From positions 1-6,015 of the forward strand of contig DISF01000031.1 in NCBI GenBank assembly GCA_002421985.1: DNA of 6,015 bases, given 5' to 3'. Source of the stretch: Roseovarius sp. UBA6217. Its GTDB lineage: Bacteria; Pseudomonadota; Alphaproteobacteria; Rhodobacterales; Rhodobacteraceae. This document shows positions 1 through 5,362 of the stretch, one piece after another (the stretch's first letter is position 1; every line of letters begins with the position of its first letter). The notes under the pieces are model-generated. The model was not told where the DNA came from and did not search any database. It saw nothing but the letters and a program-made list of their open reading frames with translations. The translations under genes were made by a program, and so were the position numbers.

Positions 1-399
1 GCGCTCGGAAACCTGGCCGACTTCGTTCTCCTGCCCGGTCAGGCCCACGACATGAAGGGCGTCGAACCGCTCATCGATGGCGTTGCCTTCGATGCTCTCT
101 TGGCCGACAAGGCGTTCGATGCCGATTGGCTTCTCACAGAACTCGATGCGCGCGGTGCCAGCGCGATCATCCCACCCAAAGCAAACCGCAAGATTCTGCG
201 CGATTACGATAAACACGCCTACAAGTGGCGGCACCTGATCGACTTGCGTCGGGAAACCGATCCCCCGGATCGTTTTCTGATCCTCCTCATCTTCGCAAAG
301 ATCAAGGAATTCAGAGCCATAGCGACCCGCTACGAAAAGACAGCGTCCAGCTACGCCGCCAACTGGCATCTCGCCGGAGCCATCATCGCATCAAGATGA
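1..399 (+). pseudogene. IS5-family transposase, C-terminal part, with internal insertion
   Basis: This is the C-terminal part of a DDE transposase; the frame is already open at base 1, so the N-terminus lies outside the window. The motif LADKAFDADWL (bases about 100-132) carries the second catalytic aspartate (codon 106-108). The family ending RAIATRYEKT followed by NWHLAGAIIASR is intact and the stop is at 397-399. IS5-type enzymes normally read HLIENFFAKIKEF here, with the catalytic glutamate in ENF. In this copy HLI and FAKIKEF are separated by about 17 residues (DLRRETDPP...LLI), a net in-frame gain of about 42 bases that replaces the glutamate. The reading frame survives but the enzyme is probably inactive. 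The family call is confident; the exact IS name is unknown. Confidence 0.82.
253..277. repeat. Near-palindrome inside the transposase insertion
   Basis: Arms CGATCC (258-263) and GGATCG (267-272) flank a CCC loop. Outside them GAAA (253-256) pairs with TTTC (274-277) across one mismatch. The structure lies entirely within the extra bases of the IS5-type transposase gene. It ends in a short T run on the plus strand, but the loop is only three bases, so terminator function is doubtful. A small inserted palindromic element or a scar is possible. Confidence 0.5.
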
Positions 400-400
400 A

Positions 401-413
401 TGTCCACGGACCC
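401..413 (+). mobile_element. Probable right terminal inverted repeat of the IS5-family element
   Basis: TGTCCACGGACCC begins immediately after the transposase stop and is followed by TA (414-415). IS5-group elements often end a few bases after the transposase with a TIR of the GGGTCYGTGGACA type and duplicate a short target such as TA. The left end is outside the window, so the inverted match cannot be confirmed. If correct, the element ends here and the following DNA belongs to another unit. Confidence 0.4.
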
Positions 414-467
414 TAGAGTCGCTTGCGATCAAGTTGAGGCATATCCTCCGTGCCGGATATGGCGGGC

Positions 468-695
468 ACATTCTTGCCCGCCGACGCCGATGGATCGGGG
501 GCCGCCATCCTCGCCCATTGGGGCGTCGAGACCTCTTTGCATTGGGTGCTCGACGTCAATTTCGGCGAGGATGATTGCCGCATTCGAAAGAAAAACGCCC
601 CTGCCACTCTCAACGCCCTCAGAAAGGTGCCCTCAACGGAGAGCATCAAATCCAGGCGCATGTTGGCCGGATGGGGCCATGATTTCCTCGAAAAA
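468..695 (+). pseudogene. ISAs1-family transposase remnant (C-terminus)
   Basis: The frame translates to FLPADA...GAAILAHWGVETSLHW, then VLDVNFGEDDCRIRKKNAP and finally SIKSRRMLAGWGHDFLEK. This is the conserved C-terminal block of ISAs1-type transposases (HWxIENSLHWVLDVxFxED...R.R). The stretch between NALRKV and SIKSRR is shorter than usual: the ALNLLR-like segment is missing, suggesting a small deletion. The N-terminal DDE core is absent upstream, and a run of eight A residues follows the homology. The open frame continues to a stop at 759-761 with no recognisable homology. This is a dead fragment between the IS5 end and phaB. Confidence 0.7.
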
Positions 696-781
696 AAACC
701 TCCGCTGTCTATGACCTCAAGTCATTCGATTGCCCCGGTCCGGCCCCTCGTTGTCATGTGATCGCGAACACTTTACTGCTA

Positions 782-1504
782 TCACGCAAAGAACTGCCCG
801 CCATTGGCCGAGAGGGTGGAGCCGTTGATAAAGCCCGCATCGTCGGAGACCAGGAAGCTCACGCAGCGGGCGATTTCCTCGGGTTCGCCAAGGCGGCCCG
901 CCGGGATCATGGCGATGATCGCCTCGCGCACCTTTTCCGGCACCGCCATGACCATCTCGGTGGCGATGTAGCCGGGGCAGACGGCGTTGGCGGTGATGCC
1001 CTTGGCCGCGCCTTCCTGTGCGAGCGAACGCACGAAGCCGAGATCGCCGGCCTTGGTCGCGGCATAGTTGGCCTGGGCAAACTGGCCCTTCTGCCCGTTG
1101 ATCGAGGAAATCACCACGACCCGGCCAAAGCCGCGCTCGCGCATCCCCGGCCAGACCGGGTGCACCGTGTTGAACACGCCGGTGAGGTTGGTGTCGATCA
1201 CGTCTTTCCACTGCTGCGGCGTCATCTTGTGGAACGGTGCGTCGCGGGTGATGCCGGCATTGGCGACGACGATCTCGATGGGGCCGAGATCGGCCTCGAC
1301 CTGCGCGATCCCGGCCTTGGACGCGTCATAATCGGCGACATTCCACTTGTAGGTCTTGATGCCGGTTTCCTCGGTGAATTTCGCGGCGGCCTCATCGTTG
1401 CCGGCATAGGTGGCGGCGACAGTGTAGCCGTCGGCCTTGAGCGCCCTGGAAATGGCGCCGCCAATTCCGCGCGACCCCCCGGTGACGAGTGCAGTTCTGG
1501 CCAT
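782..1504 (-). CDS. phaB: Acetoacetyl-CoA reductase PhaB (short-chain dehydrogenase)
   Basis: Reduces acetoacetyl-CoA to (R)-3-hydroxybutyryl-CoA, normally with NADPH, the second step of polyhydroxybutyrate synthesis in the cytoplasm. The 240-residue product has the full length of the family. Visible motifs are the Rossmann glycine motif TGGSRGIG (residues 8-15), NAG (82-84), NLTGVFN with the structural Asn near 106, and the active-site set Ser134, Tyr147, Lys151 in SSINGQKGQF...NYAATKAG. The block SINGQKGQFAQANY is characteristic of PhaB rather than FabG. The start is supported by GGAGG (1510-1514) five bases upstream of the ATG. It lies downstream of phaA in the usual phaAB order, but phaA is truncated, so phaB may depend on its own promoter. 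No terminator is visible before the ISAs1 remnant 20 bases past its stop. Confidence 0.95.
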   Translation of the reverse strand: MARTALVTGGSRGIGGAISRALKADGYTVAATYAGNDEAAAKFTEETGIKTYKWNVADYDASKAGIAQVEADLGPIEIVVANAGITRDAPFHKMTPQQWKDVIDTNLTGVFNTVHPVWPGMRERGFGRVVVISSINGQKGQFAQANYAATKAGDLGFVRSLAQEGAAKGITANAVCPGYIATEMVMAVPEKVREAIIAMIPAGRLGEPEEIARCVSFLVSDDAGFINGSTLSANGGQFFA

Positions 1505-1524
1505 GTTATCCTCCGCTATGGCTT

Positions 1525-1534
1525 GTTACGTAAC
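1525..1534. promoter_or_regulatory. Perfect palindrome GTTACGTAAC, possible operator
   Basis: A perfect 10-bp palindrome about 20 bases upstream of phaB, overlapping the predicted transcription start of the candidate phaB promoter. The position suits a repressor site. No known regulator motif is recognised with confidence. Confidence 0.3.
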
Positions 1535-1537
1535 TTG

Positions 1538-1567
1538 ATTATCCGTTTGACCACCAGCGCGCAACAA
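1538..1567 (-). promoter_or_regulatory. Candidate promoter for phaB
   Basis: Read on the minus strand, GATAAT (1543-1538) matches the -10 consensus at five of six positions. TTGTTG (1567-1562) is a poor -35, matching only TTG, at 18 bases spacing. The predicted start site falls around 1530, about 25 bases before the phaB ATG. This is a visual match only; its interest is that phaA's own promoter has been lost. Confidence 0.3.
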
Positions 1568-1576
1568 TATTGCGCG
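1558..1576. promoter_or_regulatory. Palindrome CGCGCAA-N5-TTGCGCG in the phaA-phaB spacer
   Basis: Seven-base perfect arms separated by CAATA; the centre also contains the palindrome CAATATTG. It overlaps the candidate -35 region of phaB. It could be a DNA operator or an RNA stem in the phaAB message. PHB regulators of the PhaR type bind TGC/GCA-rich sites, and the TTGC/GCAA content is loosely compatible, but this is speculative. Confidence 0.35.
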
Positions 1577-1617
1577 GGAATTTCTTTGCGATTTGCCGGG
1601 GCAGCACGCAACGTGGC

Positions 1618-1643
1618 AAGGGCACCCCTGTTGCGGGGCCCTT
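1618..1643. other. Stem-loop just downstream of phaA
   Basis: AAGGG plus CCCC (1618-1622, 1625-1628) pairs with GGGG plus CCCTT (1635-1643), with a two-base bulge and the loop TGTTGC. It begins 26 bases past the phaA stop. The T run lies on the plus-strand side, so it would not make a classical terminator for phaA. An intercistronic RNA stem affecting phaA/phaB message stability is the more likely role. Confidence 0.35.
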
Positions 1644-1669
1644 TTGCGCAATGCCCCCGCCCGATCCGG

Positions 1670-2575
1670 TCAGGCGCGCTCGACGCAGAGCGCGACACCC
1701 ATGCCACCGCCGATGCAGAGCGTGGCGAGGCCTTTCTTCGCGTCGCGGCGCTGCATCTCGAACAAGAGCGTGTTGAGAATGCGGCAGCCCGAGGCACCGA
1801 TCGGGTGACCGATGGCGATGGCCCCGCCATTCACGTTGACGATGGCCGGATCCCAGCCCATCTCCTTGTTGACGGCGCAGGCCTGCGCGGCAAAGGCCTC
1901 GTTGGCCTCGACAAGATCGAGATCTTCCACGCTCCAGCCCGCCTTTTCCAGCGCCTTGCGGCTGGCATTGACCGGCCCGATCCCCATGATCGACGGATCA
2001 ACGCCCGCGGTGGCGTAGGAGGCAATGCGCGCCAGCGGCGTGATGCCGCGACGCGCGGCCTCGTCAACCGACATCAGCAGGGTGGCGGCGGCACCATCAT
2101 TGATGCCGCTGGCATTGGCAGCGGTGACCGAGCCATCCTTGGTGAAGGCCGGGCGCATCCCGGACATCGCCTCGATATTCGCCCCAAAGCGGATGTATTC
2201 GTCCTTGTCGATCACGATATCGCCCTTGCGGGTCTTGACGGTAAAGCCGATCACCTCGTCGTCAAAACGACCGGCCTTTTGCGCGGCCTCGGCCTTGTTC
2301 TGCGAGGCGACGGCGAATTCGTCCTGCTGGTCGCGGGTGATCTGCCACTTGCTGGCGACGTTCTCGGCGGTCTGACCCATGTGATAGCCGTTGAACGCAT
2401 CCCACAAACCGTCGCGAATCATGGTGTCGATATATTTCATGTCCCCCATCTTGTGGCCCGCGCGCAGATGCGCGGCATGGGGGCTCAATGTCATGTTTTC
2501 CTGCCCGCCGGCGCAGACGATGGCGGCATCGCCAAGCTGGATATGCTGGGCGCCAAGCGCCACCGCGCGCAGGCC
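1670..2575 (-). pseudogene. phaA: 5'-truncated acetyl-CoA acetyltransferase PhaA (beta-ketothiolase)
   Basis: About 301 residues of a biosynthetic thiolase, which normally has about 390 and condenses two acetyl-CoA to acetoacetyl-CoA for PHB synthesis. Homology starts abruptly at GLRAVALGAQHIQLGDA and runs intact to CIGGGMGVALCVERA and a TGA stop. The family reads CGSGLRAVALG here, so the nucleophilic Cys (Cys89 in the Zoogloea enzyme) lies just three residues upstream of the first retained glycine and is gone. The other catalytic residues remain: His in GHPIGASG (codon 1807-1805) and Cys in CIGGG (codon 1717-1715). The frame stays open upstream to a GTG at 2902, but that part is antisense to the phage capsid gene and unrelated to thiolase. 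A product, if made, could not catalyse thiolysis or condensation. Confidence 0.88.
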
Positions 2576-2578
2576 CTG

Positions 2579-2606
2579 CGCCAGGATGTGCGCCAGGATG
2601 TGCGCC
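2579..2606. repeat. 12-bp tandem duplication at the phaA/capsid junction
   Basis: CGCCAGGATGTG occurs twice head-to-tail (2579-2590, 2591-2602), followed by the first four bases of a third copy. In the capsid frame it encodes QDVRQDVR. It begins four bases after the last recognisable phaA codon (2573-2575), so it marks or borders the breakpoint. Confidence 0.7.
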
Positions 2607-2914
2607 GCAATTTCCCCTTCGCGGGCATCGTGTTCGAAGAATACGCGGGCACGGTCACGCTTTCCACCAAGGCGACCGAACGGCTGGTCCCCGCCAGCGA
2701 GGGTATCGCCTTCCCCTTGGGCACGATGGACACGTTCACCACTTACGGTGGTCCGGCCAACCTGTTGGAGGCGGCCAACACCCTCGGCCTGCCACTCTAC
2801 GCCCGCCAGCACCTCGACGAAAAGGGCCGCTGGATCGACCTGATGACCGAGGCCTCGATCCTGCCGGTGAACAAGCGGCCGCGTATCGCGATCCGAATTC
2901 ACACCTCGAACTGA
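2579..2914 (+). pseudogene. Phage major capsid protein (lambda gpE-like), C-terminal third only
   Basis: The last ~110 residues of a gpE-family major head protein, the shell subunit of lambda-like procapsids. Recognisable family features are FPFAGIVFEEYAGTV, then EGIAFPLGTMDTFTTYGGPAN, NTLGLPLYARQ and the ending EASILPVNKRPRIAIRI before the TGA at 2912-2914. The family is about 340 residues long, so two thirds are missing. The open frame continues upstream to 758, but there it is only the antisense of phaA and phaB, so the true gene is cut at about 2579-2610. No start codon or ribosome-binding site belongs to this fragment. Portal, scaffold/protease and terminase genes, which should precede it, are absent. 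Its loss means the prophage cannot build heads from this locus alone. Confidence 0.85.
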
Positions 2915-2932
2915 CGCCGGGCGGACATCATC

Positions 2933-3247
2933 ATGAACGTCTTCGCCGCCGCCTTGGACCAGATCTATGCCAACCCATCCATGGCGGCGGATGCAGTCTG
3001 GATTTCCGCCACCACGTCAGAGGAACGCCCGATCCGCGTCATCCGCCGCGCCCCGGATCGCATCGTCGAATTCGGCGCTGGGCGGTTTGTTAGCGACGCC
3101 ATGACGGTGGATGTGCGCGTGTCCGACCTCCCCGATCCTCGCACGGGCGATCTGATCGTGATCGGGGCCGCCAGCTTCACCATCCAAGGCGAGCCAGTGC
3201 GCGACCGCGAACGCCTGATGTGGTCACTGGACCTGCGCCCATCATGA
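2933..3247 (+). CDS. Phage head-tail joining protein, gpFII-like
   Basis: A 104-residue protein directly after the capsid gene. The C-terminal half (PRTGDLIVIGAASFTIQGEP, then LMWSLDLRPS) resembles the beta-rich fold of lambda gpFII-type head-tail connectors, whose C-termini read RRGDTLTIGEENFWV. Such proteins bind the portal/head-completion ring and create the attachment surface for the tail. The length is close to gpFII (117). The start ATG lies 18 bases past the capsid stop with a weak GGCGGA upstream, and the stop overlaps the next start (ATGA). Position between capsid and DUF6441 supports the call as much as sequence does. Confidence 0.72.
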   Translation: MNVFAAALDQIYANPSMAADAVWISATTSEERPIRVIRRAPDRIVEFGAGRFVSDAMTVDVRVSDLPDPRTGDLIVIGAASFTIQGEPVRDRERLMWSLDLRPS

Positions 3248-3867
3248 AGATCGCATTCGACCCTGACCTCGTCGCCCTGATGCAGGCCGAAATCGCCGCC
3301 GGGGAAAAGGCAGTGTCCGCCGCCATGCGCGAGGCGGGCACCGCCCTGAAATCCGCCTGGCGCGGGCAGATCACCGGTGCTGGCCTCGGCACCCGGCTCG
3401 GCAATAGCATCCGCCTCGCCAACTTCCCCAAATCCGGCGACAGCCTGAACGCGGCGGCGCTGGTCTGGTCGAACGCCCCGGTGATCATCGGCGCGCATGA
3501 CACGGGGCCGTTGATCCGGTCCAAGGATGGCTTTTGGCTGGCGATCCCCACCCCGGCTGCTGGGAACAGCACGAAGGGCGGCCGGATCACTCCCGGCGAA
3601 TGGGAACGCCGCACCGGCCTGCGCCTGCAGTTCGTCTATCGCCGCCGCGGGCCGAGCCTGCTTGTGGCGGAGGGGCGGCTGAATTCCAAAGGCCGGGCAG
3701 TGGCGTCCCGCGCGAAAACCGGCCGCGGACTGACCACCGTGCCGATCTTCCTGCTGGTGCCGCAGGTCAAACTGCGCAAACGGCTGGATCTGGCGCGGGA
3801 TGCGGAACGGGCGGTGGACAGCGTGCCGGGGCTGATCGTGGCAAATTGGGTGGGGGGCCGACTGTGA
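3244..3867 (+). CDS. DUF6441 family phage neck/tail-completion protein (gpZ position)
   Basis: A 207-residue phage protein of the DUF6441 type, found in prophages of Rhodobacterales between the head-tail connector and the tail terminator. Features: an N-terminal helix MKIAFDPDLVALMQAEIAAG; VWSNAPVIIGAHDTGPLIRS near the middle; FWLAIPTPAAG; and the C-terminal block FVYRRRGPSLLVAEG followed by TGRGLTTVPIFLLVPQVKL and RLDLARDAE. The ATG at 3244 overlaps the previous stop and is preferred over the in-frame ATG at 3220, which would overlap the upstream gene by 28 bases. By position it corresponds to lambda gpZ (tail completion); biochemical function is not established. Its stop lies only 13 bases from the stop of the convergent immunity gene. 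Confidence 0.78.
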   Translation: MKIAFDPDLVALMQAEIAAGEKAVSAAMREAGTALKSAWRGQITGAGLGTRLGNSIRLANFPKSGDSLNAAALVWSNAPVIIGAHDTGPLIRSKDGFWLAIPTPAAGNSTKGGRITPGEWERRTGLRLQFVYRRRGPSLLVAEGRLNSKGRAVASRAKTGRGLTTVPIFLLVPQVKLRKRLDLARDAERAVDSVPGLIVANWVGGRL

Positions 3868-3880
3868 TTGAAGCAAAGCA

Positions 3881-4186
3881 CTATGACAAGGATGAAGCCC
3901 ATGCCTCGAAGTCGATGAAAAGCCGTCGAAGCCCTTTTCCAGAGATTACCCAATCAGCCTTGGACTCGTTGAACCAAAGAGTCTCAAAATCCGAATTCTT
4001 GTCTTCGAGCAACAGTTTGAAATAGGCAGCAAGATCTTTCACAGCTCGATCTCCAAATCGCTGCCGGAAATCCCCATAGAGCTCGTGGCGCGCGCTGGGC
4101 GATTCTGACGTCCAGCCTGGATAAACAAGTTCCAAATCCTGATGGAACTGCGACGTGAAATCATAGAAGGACTTTGGAGGTTTCAC
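3881..4186 (-). CDS. Probable CdiI-type immunity protein for the MuF-RNase toxin
   Basis: A 101-residue acidic, mostly helical-looking protein immediately downstream of the toxin. I place the start at GTG 4186-4184, one base after the toxin stop (TGACGTG), because AAGGAA lies eight bases upstream. An in-frame ATG at 4246 would overlap the toxin by 59 bases and add 20 unrelated residues that are just the shifted toxin 3' end. Features are FYDFTSQFHQDLEL (residues 7-20), LAAYFKLLLE (52-61), then LWFNESKADW (70-79) and GLRRLFIDFEAW. The FHQD box and the overall pattern resemble the CdiI_2-type immunity family. By analogy it would bind and block its cognate RNase. Position and translational coupling are strong evidence for immunity; the family name is by eye. 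GC content is about 49%, far below the flanking phage genes. Confidence 0.72.
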   Translation of the reverse strand: MKPPKSFYDFTSQFHQDLELVYPGWTSESPSARHELYGDFRQRFGDRAVKDLAAYFKLLLEDKNSDFETLWFNESKADWVISGKGLRRLFIDFEAWASSLS

Positions 4187-4187
4187 G

Positions 4188-5246
4188 TCAGTCGTTCCTT
4201 GGATAAGAAGTGATGATGATGAAGCCGTTCGGCATGTCTGGTGCATACTCTATGACCGTGCCGACGCCAAATGTTTGGCGGACCACAATCGGAGCAGACT
4301 CGCTGGGTCCAGTGCGGAAGGCTTCTATGCCAGTGATCGAGGAAAACTCACTCTCGATGTACGCCCGTCTCCTTTGCCCTGTGGCCACTTCATTCACAAT
4401 CTCAGCGTTCCGCGAAAGATTAGAGTTCGTAAGCCTTTGTGCGGCTTGAATTGACGGAAAAGATCCGTGACGCTTGCGATACACGTCAAACAACCAGCTC
4501 TGAAACTGGTCGACGCTGACCGCCCGGCGCAAGAATTCTTCGCTCTTCCCGACATGGAGGGACACAGTATGCCCACCGCTTGCCTCGTGCTCAAGAAGAT
4601 CCTGTAGGGGGTAACCGTCTCCGGTGGGCACATAATCGACTAGTTCGACGTCACTCTGTGCCCCCGGCGCAACTGGCTCTGCGACACACCGGCAGTTATG
4701 TGCTTGCCCCGGATGACCGCCCGCTGGGGGGTGGTCCCAGCGGAACACCTGATCGTCGAAATCTGCGTGGCTATCGCGCACCTTGGAATCATCACGCGAT
4801 CGCCAAACGTATTTCTCGATGCCGAGGTCTTGCTGCCGAAGCTGGTTGATCAGGCCCGCAAACGCCCGAAGCAGACGTTCTTCCATGGCGGTTCGCAGGG
4901 GGCGAAGGCGCTGGGGGTGGGTCTGATACTCATCAAAGATGGCCGTCAGACGCACATCCCATTGGCGCAGCGCCTCCTCCTTTGCGTCTGAAACATCGCG
5001 CAGGTCGGCTGCGGTCACCGACGGCACTGTGTCGGGTGGTGTCAGCGCATTCAGCAGCATCCGGGTGTTGTCGGCGATGACGCGATCCAGTTGGTCCGTG
5101 AAATCCGACCGCAGGTCAGCATAGCCGGGGAAAAGTGACTTGATCGATATGGCTGCGCGATAGCCGTACACCGTGCCGTTCTGCTTGGTGACCACATATT
5201 GACCGTCGCCGCCATGGCGAAGGAAGTCCCGTAGATTGTGCTGCAT
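4188..5246 (-). CDS. MuF-domain polymorphic toxin with bacterial RNase A-like C-terminal domain
   Basis: A 352-residue two-part protein. Residues about 90-192 carry a Mu gpF-like minor head (MuF) domain: KYVWRSRDDSKVRDSH (145-160), then QVFRWDHPPAGGHPG (166-180) and NCRC (184-187). Residues about 214-352 match the bacterial (CdiA-CT) RNase A-like toxin pattern: DLLEHEASGGHTVSLHVGKS (216-235) and the ending FIIITSYP (342-349). The known CdiA RNase A-type toxin uses His, Arg, Thr and Tyr; the likely equivalents are His231 (or His226), Arg240/241, Thr346 and Tyr348, the last two keeping the T-x-Y spacing. It presumably degrades RNA in target cells and, like other MuF toxins of temperate phages, could travel with the virion. 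GGGAGG lies five bases before the ATG, and an in-frame TAG 33 bases upstream closes the frame. It is encoded against the phage operon. The 3' toxin part is visibly more AT-rich than the MuF part. Confidence 0.83.
   Translation of the reverse strand: MQHNLRDFLRHGGDGQYVVTKQNGTVYGYRAAISIKSLFPGYADLRSDFTDQLDRVIADNTRMLLNALTPPDTVPSVTAADLRDVSDAKEEALRQWDVRLTAIFDEYQTHPQRLRPLRTAMEERLLRAFAGLINQLRQQDLGIEKYVWRSRDDSKVRDSHADFDDQVFRWDHPPAGGHPGQAHNCRCVAEPVAPGAQSDVELVDYVPTGDGYPLQDLLEHEASGGHTVSLHVGKSEEFLRRAVSVDQFQSWLFDVYRKRHGSFPSIQAAQRLTNSNLSRNAEIVNEVATGQRRRAYIESEFSSITGIEAFRTGPSESAPIVVRQTFGVGTVIEYAPDMPNGFIIITSYPRND
4195..4200 (-). promoter_or_regulatory. Ribosome-binding site deciding the immunity GTG start
   Basis: AAGGAA on the minus strand, eight bases before GTG 4186-4184. 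It sits inside the last codons of the toxin gene, so ribosomes finishing the toxin can restart on the immunity gene. This is the main argument for the GTG rather than the upstream ATG. Confidence 0.6.
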
Positions 5247-5314
5247 GGAACCTCCCGCTGACCCTCGGGATTTGATCTAATCGCAATCGGTTAATGAGCG
5301 TTCACCTGACCGTT

Positions 5315-5336
5315 CGCTGCTTCCGATACAGCAGCG
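5315..5336. promoter_or_regulatory. Inverted repeat between toxin gene and tail terminator gene
   Basis: CGCTGCT (5315-5321) and AGCAGCG (5330-5336) are perfect seven-base arms around an eight-base loop, in the 116-base gap between two divergently read genes. No T run follows on either strand, so it is not a good terminator. An operator or an RNA stem ahead of either gene is possible. I found no convincing -35/-10 pair for the toxin gene in this gap. Confidence 0.35.
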
Positions 5337-5362
5337 CCTGAAAAATCTGTAGAGTTTGCCTC

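Noticed and set aside
1618..1646. Rho-independent terminator after phaA
   Set aside because: The stem is good but the T run is on the plus-strand side; on the phaA strand the stem is followed by GCC, so it is listed only as a stem-loop.
2576..2902. N-terminal extension of the phaA frame starting at GTG 2902
   Set aside because: It is antisense to the capsid gene, shows no thiolase similarity and has no convincing ribosome-binding site.
758..2914. A 718-codon open frame on the plus strand
   Set aside because: Bases 758 to about 2575 are the antisense of phaB and phaA, whose motifs are unmistakable on the minus strand. Only the last ~110 codons (capsid C-terminus) are meaningful; the fusion is an accident of GC-rich antisense frames.
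2965..3876. A 303-codon minus-strand frame opposite the FII-like and DUF6441 genes
   Set aside because: Its composition is that of an antisense shadow, no family is recognisable, and the plus-strand genes overlap by ATGA and match phage neck proteins.
4187..4246. ATG 4246 as the immunity start
   Set aside because: It overlaps the toxin by 59 bases, encodes Ser-rich shifted-frame sequence and has a weaker upstream site than the GTG at 4186.
5294..5341. A 15-codon plus-strand mini-ORF in the toxin/tail spacer
   Set aside because: Too short, with no clear ribosome-binding site and no recognisable peptide.
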